Assembly (NCBI RefSeq): GCF_003719335.1 | Contig: NZ_RIAS01000011.1 | Span: forward strand, 124,001 to 188,000 | Length of the DNA: 64,000 nt | Reading direction: 5' to 3' | Source of the DNA: Paenibacillus amylolyticus | Lineage (GTDB): Bacteria; Bacillota; Bacilli; Paenibacillales; Paenibacillaceae | Shown here: piece after piece, positions 56,501 to 62,332 of the stretch | Numbering within the stretch: position 1 is the first letter of the stretch | Layout of the letters: the number at the start of each line of letters is the position of its first letter | The notes under the pieces: generated by a model | Database searches by the model: none | The model's input: the letters and a program-made list of their open reading frames with translations, nothing else | Told to the model about the DNA's origin: nothing | Program-made: the position numbers and the translations under genes

Positions 56501-56545
56501 GTCGCGAATAACGTCTACGAGTGTTTGAAATCGACTGGTATACAT
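44582..56545 (-). CDS. Hybrid PKS-NRPS of MycA/ItuA architecture, predicted Glu module
   Basis: A 3,987-residue starter synthetase. Order: fatty acyl-AMP ligase (1-540; SSGSTGDPKGVM at about 173); ACP1 (570-650; Ser about 615); ketosynthase (670-1095; Cys in DTACSSS, His in EAHGTGT and NIGH); no acyltransferase; ACP2 (1275-1350; GLDSI); PLP aminotransferase (1510-1940; lysine in TYGKVVGGG, about 1774); C (1945-2380, HHIIADG); PCP (LGGNSLQA, about 2442); C (2490-2920, HHIISDG); A (2930-3445); PCP (VGGNSLRA, about 3492); C (3545-3960, HHIIADG); acidic tail. This is the domain order of mycosubtilin/iturin starter synthetases, which make a beta-amino fatty acid by extension and transamination. 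The A-domain pocket reads D-A-K-D-L-G-V-V-D-K, the surfactin glutamate code, not the Asn code of iturins. The malonyl group must come in trans from the upstream transacylase. GGAGGAGAG ribosome site. Confidence 0.93.
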   Translation of the reverse strand: MYTSRFQTLVDVIRDRSNTTDRGIRFIDSDKMETLMSYRQLFNEAKGYLGYLQEIGIKPGQEIIFQIQENKRFIVAFWACILGGMIPVPVSIGEDEEQNMKVYRIWDLLKDPFMIASEKVLGKMKNFALEHEMSDFHHQLEKRTDIIHDQVYKYDVVRYNEPKSDDLAFIQFSSGSTGDPKGVMLTHRNLIYNACAAINGTKISSDDRFLSWMPLTHDMGLIGFHLVPFVAGIHQYLIPTELFIRKPILWMKKVNQHRATILSSPNFGYKYFLNFFREDKADGWDLSCVRVIYNGAEPILPEVCHEFLNVLSAYQLKKTAMFTVYGLAEASVAVCFPPTEKEFAAVYVHRDHLNFVEHVIEVEKDAEHVASFAVVGRAVDYCHVRICDEDMNPVPDYVIGRIQIQGDNVTQGYYNNQMATENVFTRDGWVITGDLGFTMNGSLVVTGREKDIIFMNGKNIYPHDIERVAIQLHEIELGRIAACGVYDSNSQSEEIIVFVVYKKKIEHFLPLVKEIKKHLYIHGGWSVKEVLPIKKLPKTTSGKIQRYQLAKQYEAGKFSVESALIQEALMKDTGREMETVSVQVLERELISLFSDVLVGKRIKVEDSYFDMGATSLQLAQIAERIEEKYGEEIAVTDLFTYPSITDLAGYLAGSRSENKKVHPAREHESSSNDIAIIGMSMNFPGASNASDFWRVLEEGKHYIQDYPEHRIQDATDYIQSIRNETDQLEWIKGGYLDQIDQFDYSFFGLTPRTAQFMDPNQRMFLQTAWHTIEDAGYAGAGINGSHVGVYVGYSKVGYDYERLITASYPSEIKHYIIGNLPSVLASRIAYFLNLKGPALTIDTACSSSLVAVHMACKGLLAGDCEMAIAGGIRTALLPISIGLDMESPDALTRTFSEDANGTGFGEGVGAVMLKPLQQAMQDGDHIYGVIKGSAINQDGRTVGITAPNPESQTNVIEQAWREAGISPDTLHFIEAHGTGTKLGDPVEFNALRKAFEKYTDRKQFCAIGSAKTNIGHSFEAAGIAGLIKSVLMLQHRTIPPLVHFNKPNPALKFESSPFYVNQELMALTDEDRPLRCGVSSFGFSGTNAHVVLEEYVPSQTVQQTSDQEPHLFVLSALNERALNDLIRMYIQYIEEHSNVSVQQICYTASRGRASLDYRLAIVAKSAQELYGKLKQIAHGENKISDVYFGYAKKDRAIASDHLYALPKAESLRSFGELFTQGAVIDWERLYEGEIIPKIPLPLYPFEQKRCWIEVKQPVSAKHKVERNGVPMEKKTNDVQLKIKTSISRASGLKLAELDEHAHFLQMGLDSIILVQIKKEILDGFGLDIPMEMFFENLTNIHSLVQYVSENTKGFDMSAHLDDAPEQEHSEQQHLASVPHTNPARSSANSDQIVMSAIQLMESQLKSLNLLLGEQTAAQVNHSQMKHPKHDELNELNELNEVKKVREVPNMEANNENGKGIRTENVTSNLDSKQIKPFIPYQSLKIQEESPFSDLQNQYIEQFIAKYTAKTKGSKLKTNQTRYVHANNRNVAGFRSYWKEMVYPIIAARADGSKIWDVDGNEYLDLTMGFGVNLFGHNPSFIQHIMAESIQGQMPPLGPMSDLAGDVAVKISELTGVERVAFYNSGTEAVMVALRLARAVTGRSKVVLFSGSYHGTHDGVLGVADPGNILSSALPMAPGIMKSSMEDLIILNYNHPQSLELIRRMGDELAAVLVEPVQSRRPDLQPTPFLHELREITIQSGTALIFDEVITGFRIGLGGAQEWFGVQADLVTYGKVVGGGLPIGIVAGKAEYMNAVDGGSWNFGDSSFPPDADKKTFVGGTFCTHPLTMRVTLAVLQHLQSEAGVLYDELNERTDYLVKELNEFFKTSNVPMQMVNFGSLFRFISFGDMELFFYHLIHKGLYIWEGRNCFISTVHSMDDMNTIIKIVKETISELRELGFIPGASPVMEIALSLEQKQLLLTTLHGEDANAALNQSIILKMKGDMNPSALEQAVNQIIQRHEALRTVIHADRETQQIKEVMEFHCTWLDFSMYVGEKQEQEISDWLSSDASEAFNLQSGEPLFRITLLKQAANQYVMVLTFHHIIADGWSIALFVQELEQIYSSLIRGTPVQLPEATPFRQYLTWQRLQQGRGAYDQGLQFWQKQFSLSYPNVVLPTAQSVEVQKGYSGARYSMKLDHSLTASLRALSINNKNSLFVTMFAAFHLYLHRLTGQSQLVIGVPTAGQSHMRKNALMGNCVNIVPVHHSLLTEQSVADHIVQLKEKLALVMEHQYVPLTLVSEHLASTSAPETRILFNMDRTIHHLQFDNIETKLVSYPIKHISYDLFLNITDVSHELYLDFDYNTDLIGHEIMKLWSEGFIGLLHRMVSRPEAEILSLTLFTDQQQAQLDDMYNQFKTERAVSIRHTAEFAYPLNDIERKLARIWEDVLSLDQVGRNDHFFDLGGNSLQATVMLTKVHQQFAQHISIVQLFKNRHLKELASLITDENVSPIVPIRPLEVKELYETSPAQQRIYFLDQFEPNSVFQNMCGHLTVRGDIDEARLIDALEQMVKRHEAFRTSFHLVEGELYQAIAPSIDFQVKRSEQSYDSFEQHIKAFTKPFNCSQAPLIRAEFIRVNDDHAEILIEMHHIISDGYSVGILTNELIDAYDGRNMPKIKVEYKDFVAWQKDYMTGENYSQQEKYWLDQFSGEIPSLNLPTDFVRTPYVTSAGSRLSFVLDHHLKDSLNSLAKQTGTTLFMVLLAAYNTLLHRYTAQEDIIVGTPTSGRNHPDVERIVGVFIQTVAIRTQPKANKSFRSYLEEIKNQSLDALNNQDYLFDHLVEKLNIHRESTGTALFNTMYIFQNTALNQRQEKDCSFKVRESNVGVSLYDLMFIVEDDHECLEMHLNYKTDLFERNTIDRMKTHLLNILRDIVIEPDVVLSDIQMLSKQEQYVLLHDFNDSAIDYSRDQTLQERFEAQVERSPDQLAVSYGNQQQLTYRQLNERANQLAYTLRAEGVCANQLVGLMTERSMDMIVGILGIIKAGGAYVPLDPDSPEERIQHILRDSGAMVLVTQEHLKQRIIFDGKIMDLNDEKSYASNLSNLERVGDSSQLAYVIYTSGTTGMPKGVMIEHRQVQHLVTSLFSQVMNESHNGMHVAVLAPYYFDASVKQIFGALLSGHALFVVDKETVGDGQELMNYYKRYEIEVTDGTPAHLKLLARARDVHGSSLKYMLIGGEALSQQSVAEFTALFSLHHSLPTIINVYGPTECCVDAATYRVVPEELDTENRKNHLPIGRTLGNNRLYVLNNHEKVQPVGVVGELCISGDGVGRGYLNLPELTAAKFVRDPFVQGATMYKTGDLVRWLPDGNVEYLGRIDHQIKIRGYRIEVGEVEAALLLVPGVKEVIVIAHEDENGDKSLCAYFTADSEKTVRELKQNLAALLPNYMVPAYFIELDNMPLTSNGKINRRLLPPPLENIQTGSEYIEPRTSLEKTLLPIWEDVLGIDKISIRDSFFDVGGNSLRATKLVYKINQNLSVRISVRNVFEWQTIEQMAQYINQMEQQVNQPIAQATEKEYYPISSAQMRMYIMSMKAGEELIYNMSGLFMLEGALDRTRLEAAFQQLVDRHESLRTAFKVIQGEPRQIIYPEVKFVIESIQAVEEEVEDQVEKFIRTFDLGQAPLMRAGLIKLRQDCHVLLVDLHHIIADGLSVQILMSELGQLYRGEELSPLRIQYKDYAEWQQFQLHSDWMKKQERYWLGVFSEQIPLLELPTDYERPESLRYEGDLLEIAVNEDLAISLRKLETQTGATLYMILLAAYTILLSKYSGQEDIIVGMPIAGRTHAELEPVMGMFVNTLAVRNQPAADKTFAVYLLEVKEHMLNAYENQDYPFEELIKKVNLTKDARRNPLFDTMFVLQNSGPSEMHMDGLTCMPVAPNNRVSKFDLTLYVTESDQQIDAAFEYSTILFEKTTIAAMSQHLLLILTTIGCEPHIEINQIKFPEEDMNEGTLADLIEMDFF

Positions 56546-56571
56546 ATCTCTCCTCCAAATGAATCATCTCT

Positions 56572-56596
56572 GTGTAACTTATCTAATTAGTTACAC
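56572..56596. repeat. Inverted repeat in the leader of the PKS-NRPS operon
   Basis: GTGTAACT and AGTTACAC form a perfect 8-bp palindrome with a 9-nt spacer, 27-51 nt upstream of the first synthetase start and downstream of its candidate promoter. The TTACACA arm recurs at about 56693. A regulator site or leader hairpin is possible; no regulator is known. Confidence 0.5.
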
Positions 56597-56610
56597 ATAT
56601 TTACTGCAAA

Positions 56611-56640
56611 ATTTTACCATAGAAATATATGTATTTTCAA
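56611..56640 (-). promoter_or_regulatory. Candidate promoter of the PKS-NRPS operon
   Basis: On the minus strand TTGAAA, 18-nt spacer, TAAAAT, about 66 nt before the start codon of the first synthetase. The whole 56546-56810 gap is strongly AT-rich, and a second TTGAAAATG lies further upstream. Together with the hairpin after the transacylase gene this suggests a separate promoter for the synthetases. Confidence 0.45.
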
Positions 56641-56756
56641 GAAAATTATTGTTACTATTTGGTAAAATATAGTTTTCGATGAAGAGTGACTATTTACACA
56701 TTTTGATAAAATAGATACATTTTCAAGTAAATCCAGTATAAATCCAATGCCAAATA

Positions 56757-56778
56757 GGCTGCCTCAGATGAGGCAACC
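56757..56778 (-). terminator. Stem-loop after the malonyl transacylase gene
   Basis: GGTTGCCTC / GAGGCAGCC (one G-U pair) with an ATCT loop, 33 nt past the stop. Only a weak TATTTGG tract follows on the minus strand, so it may be a leaky terminator. Confidence 0.5.
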
Positions 56779-56810
56779 TGGAGTGTATAGCAATTGGTGA
56801 AGCCAGTAAT

Positions 56811-58016
56811 CTAAATCGTACTTATCATCGCTTTTGCGTTCATTGGGGATTGCTTGGCTGCAAAAATCAGCTCACACAGCACAATTGAATCCTGTATTTC
56901 AGCTTCGCTAAGTTCATGGCGAGGATTGTCTAGCTGTTCTTTCATCCGTTGTAATTTAGGAAATAATGGCTCAACTGTTTTGTTGTATATTGCCGGGTCC
57001 TGACTGTAATTCCGTGAAGTGAGTGCTGTGCTCATCAGTTGAGACAACTTATGTTTTCGTATGGTTAAGAGTTTGTCTTGTCTTGCCTGTGAGTTCGCGA
57101 GTATCGTTAAATCGGAAGGTTGACCTAAAGAATAAGGTACAATGTTCTTCGCTATTTTATTCATAAGACTCACTAGCACTTGTTTGGAACCCAGTTCAAT
57201 GACCTCCGTAACCCCTTGTTCCACTAAGTAGTGCATGGACTCTAACCACCTTACTGGCCAAGTCATTTGTCTATTCAAATAATCTACAACGGATTGGTCC
57301 GACGGATAGGGCTTCGCTGTGACATTGGAAATGATAGGGTATGCTGCATGATCATATTGATATTGATCTATTTCAATCTTGAATTGTTCTGCCGCATTTT
57401 CCATCATGGGAGAATGATATGGACCGGATACCTGAAGATAAGAATGTTTTGTTCCTTTGAATGCCGTTCTTCTTATGACCTCTTGTACAGATTGGCGGTG
57501 GCCCGAAATAACAAACTGCCGGTTCGCGTTTATACAGGCAACACAGACAGGTCGTTCGTTTATAGACACTTCTTCACATATTTTTTGAAGCGTACCGATT
57601 GAGATATTGGAAATAGCCGCCATGGTACCTTGTTGATCTGGATCTGCATTGTGCATAATCATGCCTCTTCGTCTTACAAGTTGAACAGCCTCTCGGAAAG
57701 ATAGAACTCCCGCGCATACGAGAGCCGAATATTCTCCCAGGCTGTGCCCGGCCATATAAGCCGGTTTCACTCCAATTTCCTGCATATAGATCTGAAATGC
57801 AACAACACTAACGGTTAACAGTGCGGGCTGGGCGTTCATCGTTAATGTCAATTCATTCATGTTTCCTTCAAAACACAGCTTTTTTAAATCGAAAGAAATA
57901 GCGTCACTAGCTTCTTCAAATAAATGCCTGGCTACATCAAATTGATTCCAGAAGTCTCTTCCCATCCCAATGATCTGAGAACCTTGTCCAGGAAACAACA
58001 GGGCGATATTACTCAT
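56811..58016 (-). CDS. Malonyl-CoA:ACP transacylase, FenF/ItuD type
   Basis: Loads malonate onto an ACP of the adjacent hybrid synthetase, which has no acyltransferase of its own. The 401-residue protein has FPGQGSQIIGMGRDF at the start, the catalytic serine in GHSLGEYSA (about 92), RRRGMIMH, and the catalytic histidine in VSGPYHSPMMENAA (about 208). At about 290 the FabD-like part ends; a C-terminal extension of about 110 residues follows. This total length is that of FenF/ItuD from mycosubtilin and iturin loci, not of housekeeping FabD (~310). It lies directly upstream of the synthetase genes, as fenF/ituD do. Fairly certain as a trans-acting malonyltransferase. Confidence 0.92.
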   Translation of the reverse strand: MSNIALLFPGQGSQIIGMGRDFWNQFDVARHLFEEASDAISFDLKKLCFEGNMNELTLTMNAQPALLTVSVVAFQIYMQEIGVKPAYMAGHSLGEYSALVCAGVLSFREAVQLVRRRGMIMHNADPDQQGTMAAISNISIGTLQKICEEVSINERPVCVACINANRQFVISGHRQSVQEVIRRTAFKGTKHSYLQVSGPYHSPMMENAAEQFKIEIDQYQYDHAAYPIISNVTAKPYPSDQSVVDYLNRQMTWPVRWLESMHYLVEQGVTEVIELGSKQVLVSLMNKIAKNIVPYSLGQPSDLTILANSQARQDKLLTIRKHKLSQLMSTALTSRNYSQDPAIYNKTVEPLFPKLQRMKEQLDNPRHELSEAEIQDSIVLCELIFAAKQSPMNAKAMISTI

Positions 58017-58141
58017 CTGGTGTCCTCCATCTATTCAGTTTCATATTCCTCCAACCTCCGTTTAAACCCAATAAATTCCTTGTTTTCAAAATTCATATTA
58101 AACTTTCATACTAAGATATGCAATAAGCTCGGGTATAAAAT

Positions 58142-58176
58142 AAAAACAGACACCTCCAACTACAGAGATGTCTGTC
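58142..58176 (-). terminator. Terminator after the Cof-type HAD gene
   Basis: On the minus strand ACAGACATCTC... / ...GGTGTCTGT with a loop, followed by TTTTTATTTTAT. About 40 nt past the stop; separates this gene from the transacylase. Confidence 0.8.
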
Positions 58177-58215
58177 TTAACGGATTGAATCTTATGATTC
58201 TCTTTTTCTCAAGAT

Positions 58216-59070
58216 TTAAATTAACCCATGCTTCACAAAGCTATGATATAGTCCATCTTCTTCCACGGAGCCTGTGATATCATCGGCAATTGCTTTCAGC
58301 CCAGGCTTCGCATTGCCCATTGCAATCCCTATAGCACAGAACTCCAGCATCTCGGCATCATTCATGCCATCGCCGATGGCCAACGTATCTTCTCTCGACA
58401 TTCCCAGATGCTCTAACAGATCAGCAATCGCAATCGCTTTGTGGATGCCCGGAATCATCAATTCCCCGCTGCCCTCTCCGAAAACAGGCACAGTACATTG
58501 AATCACTTCGAATTTGCCTTCAAACTCCTCTTTGATGCGTTCAAACGGGACGACTTCACTTTCCAGAAAACAGACCTTGTTTACGTCGTCTTTATACAGA
58601 TCGGCTTCACCATAGGTTAATCCTGCAATAAACGGATGAGGTTTTGTTTCCTTTTTCTCCAGAGCAACTGGATCATTCTCGATATCTCCATAGATGCGGC
58701 GTTCCAGATGAGTCTGAAGATTACTGCTCGCATACAATGCAGAGTTGGATTCGAGATAGAAATCAATGCCGTTTTCATTGAAGAAATCGACCATATGACG
58801 AACATCTTCTGCAGTTACTTTTTTGTGATATAACACATCTGCTCCGTATTCAACGTACCCTCCGCCTGCTCCAATCAATCCGTCAAAGCCTACATCCCAG
58901 ATCGAATCATAGATCTCAGCCTTAGAGCGGCCTGTGCATAAGTACAGCAGATGTCCATTCTTACGCGCTTGTTTACAAGCCTCTTGAGCAGACAATGGGA
59001 TGTTACCGTCATCGTCTACCAACGTGCCATCAATATCAATAAATACGATTTTTGGTTTTGTGTTGCTCAT
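58216..59070 (-). CDS. Cof-type HAD-IIB family phosphatase
   Basis: A 284-residue hydrolase of the Cof/YwpJ type. Motif I is VFIDIDGTLVDDDG (about 9-22), motif II LYLCTGRSKAEI, motif III Lys and motif IV AIGDGMNDAEMLEF near 235, followed by GIAMGNAKPGLKAIADDIT. The C2-type cap lies between motifs II and III. These enzymes dephosphorylate sugar phosphates, FMN or other small metabolites; the substrate is unknown. A BLAST-level neighbour relation to the lipopeptide genes is unlikely; it has its own terminator. Confidence 0.9.
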   Translation of the reverse strand: MSNTKPKIVFIDIDGTLVDDDGNIPLSAQEACKQARKNGHLLYLCTGRSKAEIYDSIWDVGFDGLIGAGGGYVEYGADVLYHKKVTAEDVRHMVDFFNENGIDFYLESNSALYASSNLQTHLERRIYGDIENDPVALEKKETKPHPFIAGLTYGEADLYKDDVNKVCFLESEVVPFERIKEEFEGKFEVIQCTVPVFGEGSGELMIPGIHKAIAIADLLEHLGMSREDTLAIGDGMNDAEMLEFCAIGIAMGNAKPGLKAIADDITGSVEEDGLYHSFVKHGLI

Positions 59071-59121
59071 CTGTTATTCCCCCAGTTGTATTCTCTGTCT
59101 GAAACCTTACGTTTTACTGTA

Positions 59122-59580
59122 CTACGCGTTCCGAGGTGTTCGTTGATCAATCAACTTTTCTAGAAATTCAGCAAAAGAATCCGCATACACTTCGGGCTCT
59201 CCATTAAAGTAATCTAAACGCATCACCTTGAACTCCCCGCGTGCATCAGTCATTCGTGTATCGAAATAATAATATTCATCCTCATCCGGGATAAATAGTT
59301 CCAGCTTGCCTTCCTGCTTTGCCTGTTCATCTGCAAGTCTGTAGATATAGAGAATGTCCGTATCCGTGTACTCTCTGTGCTCTGATGAAGTAATTGTTAA
59401 AATTTGTGTCCCGCTTAACATCGCTTGCCCATAATTGAGAAGCCACCACCGGTAGGAAGGCGGTAACAAAAACCCCAGTTCCTGTTCAACTTCAACGATC
59501 CAGCTTTCCTCGACTTGACGGTTCGGGAACCATTTTAACGCCTTTGTGTGGGCCAGTTTCTCAATCAGACTTGTGTACAT
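59122..59580 (-). CDS. SMI1/KNR4 family protein
   Basis: A 152-residue acidic protein. Characteristic are the WIVEVEQELGFLLPPSYRWWLLNYG segment (about 27-51), where an LP..Y..FL..yG motif defines the SMI1/KNR4 fold, and the later EYYYFDTRMTDARGEFKV and DSFAEFLEKLI ends. Many bacterial members are immunity proteins of polymorphic toxin systems; no toxin gene is near. The ATG at 59580 is chosen because GGAGAG precedes it; the longer frame would overlap the GNAT gene by 40 nt. Confidence 0.82.
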   Translation of the reverse strand: MYTSLIEKLAHTKALKWFPNRQVEESWIVEVEQELGFLLPPSYRWWLLNYGQAMLSGTQILTITSSEHREYTDTDILYIYRLADEQAKQEGKLELFIPDEDEYYYFDTRMTDARGEFKVMRLDYFNGEPEVYADSFAEFLEKLIDQRTPRNA

Positions 59581-59597
59581 TCCTACATCTCTCCGAT

Positions 59598-60128
59598 CTA
59601 AAATTTGATGGGTTTGTCCATATGCACGATCTGCCATTCATTCTGCTCTTCCGTAATAAAAGTGAATCCTTGACGTTCCCAGAAATCTACGGCTCCCGGC
59701 AGAAAACGATGGGTGTGCAGATATAACGTTGTATATGGCATCTGGTTTACGAACTGCTCCAGTTCCCTCACCAAGAGTGAGCCAATGCCGTACCTGCGGT
59801 AGGCAGGATCAACGTAACATTTTACAATCTCAGCTGCAGCGTGTTCGGGGTATCGACCATCAATAACCTGAATTCGTCCATCGTAAGGAATAATACCGAT
59901 CGAGCCGATAATGCCCGCTTCACCCAATCGCGCAATCACAAAAACAGTATCCTTTCGGTTCATATAATGTTCGCTGAACTGTTCAAAATCCTTGGGAAGT
60001 ACGCTGTGATCCATCATGGGAAATACTTCGCTACGCACACCCATAGCAAAATGAATCGCTTCCTGTATCTCATGGGATTGAACAGGTCTTACTTCCGGTT
60101 TCATCTGATGTTCTGTCAACCATATCAC
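59598..60128 (-). CDS. GNAT family N-acetyltransferase
   Basis: A 176-residue acetyltransferase. The acetyl-CoA binding motif A is visible as IVKCYVDPAYRRYGIGSLLVRELEQF (about 100-125, R-R-Y-G-I-G), followed by LYLHTH and the GAVDFWERQGF motif B. The N-terminal part has substrate-side strands with no known signature. The frame starts at a GTG close to AAGGA; a TTG three codons later or the ATG at 60104 are alternatives. It ends 17 nt before the SMI1-like gene on the same strand, so both may be co-transcribed. Confidence 0.85.
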   Translation of the reverse strand: MIWLTEHQMKPEVRPVQSHEIQEAIHFAMGVRSEVFPMMDHSVLPKDFEQFSEHYMNRKDTVFVIARLGEAGIIGSIGIIPYDGRIQVIDGRYPEHAAAEIVKCYVDPAYRRYGIGSLLVRELEQFVNQMPYTTLYLHTHRFLPGAVDFWERQGFTFITEEQNEWQIVHMDKPIKF

Positions 60129-60294
60129 ATTCCTTATTTTCGATTATAGAATACTTCTCTTCATCTTAACGAATTAAGACAAACCTATGAATCTATCTAT
60201 ACTCCCGACCAATTTGGAAGCAAGCCCGCGCATTTTCATAGATTCCGCATAGGATAAGGCGTGTCAGAATCCAATATAGAAAGGGGTAAAGCCG

Positions 60295-61455
60295 ATGTGG
60301 TTATGGTTAGGCATCTTGGCCGTTTTCATTTTGATATCCACTTGGTTCACCCTTCGCTATGTCGACCAAAGGGAAACAAATACATTCGACCCTCACGCCC
60401 CACATCAACTGTTAATCAAGTTCAAGGAAGGTACAACCCCTGATCAGATGCACACCCTTCATCGAAAAGCGAAATGTAAAGTTGCCGAAACTTATGAAGA
60501 CCTCGGGTGGTATCGAATCGAATCTCGCAAAAAAATGCACCGGATGCTCAAACAGTACAAGGACCATGATCTCATAGAACATGCACATCCCAACTATCTG
60601 GTTGAAGCTTCCTTTATCCCCAATGATCCCTTCTTTCCTTATCAGTATAATCTCACCAAAATCAATGCGCCCGCTGCATGGGATATCAGCCAAAGTAACA
60701 GCTCGATTAAAATTGCTATCATTGATACAGGTGTACAGTTGAATCATCCCGAACTTGCATCCAAACTATTGCCTGGTTACGATTACGTCGATTATGACAA
60801 CATCCCGGAGGACGGAAATGGTCATGGCACCCATGTTGCCGGTATCGCCGCTTCCATCACCAATAATGGTGTTGGCATTGCAGGCACAGCACCTCTTGCT
60901 TCCATCGTACCGCTTCGTGTGCTGGACAACAACGGCCAAGGAACGATTGGCAACGTAGGCAACGGGCTTGTTTTTGCAGCCAATAACGGCGTTCAAGTCG
61001 TCAATCTTAGTCTGGGTGGACCGACAGGAGGTACCTTCCTTCAGGATGCAGTTCAGTATGCATGGGATCGAGGAGCTGTCATCATTGCAGCAGCAGGTAA
61101 TGACAATACGTCATTCCCGATTGTTCCTGCGTCGTATGCCAACGTCATCGCTGTTGCATCCACCAACTCTTCCGACCTAAAATCAAATTTTTCTAACTAT
61201 GGCTCCTGGGTGGATATGGCTGCACCAGGGGATACCATCCTCTCCACGTATCTTGGTGGTTCGTACGCCTACCTTAGTGGAACGTCTATGGCCGCTCCTC
61301 AAGTTGCCGGTGTGGCTGCTTTACTCGCATCTCAAGGCAAAACGAATGCCCAAATCCGGGATGCCCTATGTTTCGCTTCAGATCCCGTATCCGGTTCAGG
61401 CATCTATTGGACGTACGGAAGGCTGAATGCTCATCAAAGTGTGCAAGTCCCTTAA
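60295..61455 (+). CDS. Membrane-anchored or secreted S8 subtilisin-like serine protease
   Basis: A 386-residue subtilase. The N-terminus is one hydrophobic segment (about 2-18) without a clear cleavage site. A propeptide-like domain follows (about 38-105, HQLLIKFKEGTTPDQM ... IEHAHPNYLVEA). The catalytic domain has the triad Asp in IIDTGVQLNHPEL (about 144), His in GNGHGTHVAG (about 178) and Ser in SGTSMAAPQVAG (about 331), with the oxyanion Asn in AAAGND (about 269). It is a thermitase-like enzyme, complete and without C-terminal domains. An AAAGGGG ribosome site precedes the ATG. Transcribed alone. Confidence 0.93.
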   Translation: MWLWLGILAVFILISTWFTLRYVDQRETNTFDPHAPHQLLIKFKEGTTPDQMHTLHRKAKCKVAETYEDLGWYRIESRKKMHRMLKQYKDHDLIEHAHPNYLVEASFIPNDPFFPYQYNLTKINAPAAWDISQSNSSIKIAIIDTGVQLNHPELASKLLPGYDYVDYDNIPEDGNGHGTHVAGIAASITNNGVGIAGTAPLASIVPLRVLDNNGQGTIGNVGNGLVFAANNGVQVVNLSLGGPTGGTFLQDAVQYAWDRGAVIIAAAGNDNTSFPIVPASYANVIAVASTNSSDLKSNFSNYGSWVDMAAPGDTILSTYLGGSYAYLSGTSMAAPQVAGVAALLASQGKTNAQIRDALCFASDPVSGSGIYWTYGRLNAHQSVQVP

Positions 61456-61534
61456 TGATGCGTCCGTTCATTTACCGCTAACATAATAGGTTGACCCGTG
61501 TTTCCTTATATTTCATCGTCAATATGCAAATAAA

Positions 61535-61569
61535 ACGATAGAGCTTCTACAAGATAGAAGCTCCATCGT
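61535..61569. terminator. Shared terminator between the protease and the Rid-family gene
   Basis: ACGATaGAGCTTCTA / TAGAAGCTCcATCGT, about 14 pairs with a CAAGA loop. TTTTATTTG follows on the minus strand, ATTTATT on the plus strand; it can serve both convergent genes. Confidence 0.82.
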
Positions 61570-61591
61570 ATTTATTGAAATGTATTTGGTT

Positions 61592-61990
61592 TTACAGTTT
61601 TGCAGCCCAAATTTCAATTTCAATCTTGATCTCAGGTAGACCTAACTCTGTAATATATCCAATGGTCATTGCAGGATAATCATGATCGAATAATTGCTCC
61701 CATTCACCGTAAAGGTAATCCCAATCTATTTTCTCCGTTGCCCATACATTCACTTTTATAATATGTTCAGCATGCAAATCTTCGGATTGCATAACGGTTT
61801 TGATATTGTGAAATGTATTGGTGACTTGTTCATTCAACGTATTCGGAAATTGACCATTCACATCTACGCCAACCTGCCCTGATGTCACAAACAACTCTGC
61901 ATTTCTCGGAATTTTTGTGATATGCGTATAATTCCCTACAGGGGATGGCATATTGGTTGGATTTTTTCTCGTAATTTTTTCATTTGTCAT
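61592..61990 (-). CDS. Rid (YjgF/YER057c/UK114) family protein without the RidA arginine
   Basis: A 132-residue protein with the Rid fold marks: SGQVGVD (about 38-44), TNTFHNIKTVMQSE, VWATEKIDWDY and the terminal strand IKIEIEIWAAK. In true RidA enamine/imine deaminases an Arg lies in the P-A-R-S/T segment before this strand; here it reads YPAMTIGY, so Met replaces it. It is therefore probably one of the Rid subfamilies without RidA activity. Of two nearby ATGs, 61990 is 7 nt from GAGGT and preferred over 61996. Transcribed alone. Confidence 0.85.
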   Translation of the reverse strand: MTNEKITRKNPTNMPSPVGNYTHITKIPRNAELFVTSGQVGVDVNGQFPNTLNEQVTNTFHNIKTVMQSEDLHAEHIIKVNVWATEKIDWDYLYGEWEQLFDHDYPAMTIGYITELGLPEIKIEIEIWAAKL

Positions 61991-62332
61991 GTTCATTACC
62001 TCATCATTCCTAAGATTTTTCTACGGGTTTTCATTATTTTGATCTCCATTTGGGCAGACTTCTCCCGTGTTTTGGATTCTAGAAAAATACCGCAGTGGAG
62101 TATCCATATCCTGAAGATATAAACGCAAGTGATTTTTTCTTCATGGCTGATACTCCCCCTTCTTAGTTGACAAGATTTTCTACATTAATAAATTATAATA
62201 AAACTCATAACACGAGTCAAACGGACGTCAAGCCAATGATTCCTTATCAAACCAAAAACAATCCCGTGCGAACAGGACTGTTCTTGGTCTACTTTGATTT
62301 GTAGAATAACTTACTTATATGAGCACCTGAAA
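61991..62332. other. Intergenic region between the GH1 and Rid-family genes
   Basis: About 340 nt, AT-rich. It holds the GH1 terminator at 62251-62288. The Rid-family promoter must lie in the left part, but no convincing pair of boxes was seen. Short open frames have no ribosome sites. Confidence 0.5.
62251..62288 (-). terminator. Terminator after the GH1 gene
   Basis: On the minus strand ACCAAGAACAGTCC pairs with GGATTGTTTTTGGT over 14 positions (two G-U pairs) around a 10-nt loop. It ends with the T-rich TTTTTGGTTTG. About 45 nt past the stop. Confidence 0.7.
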
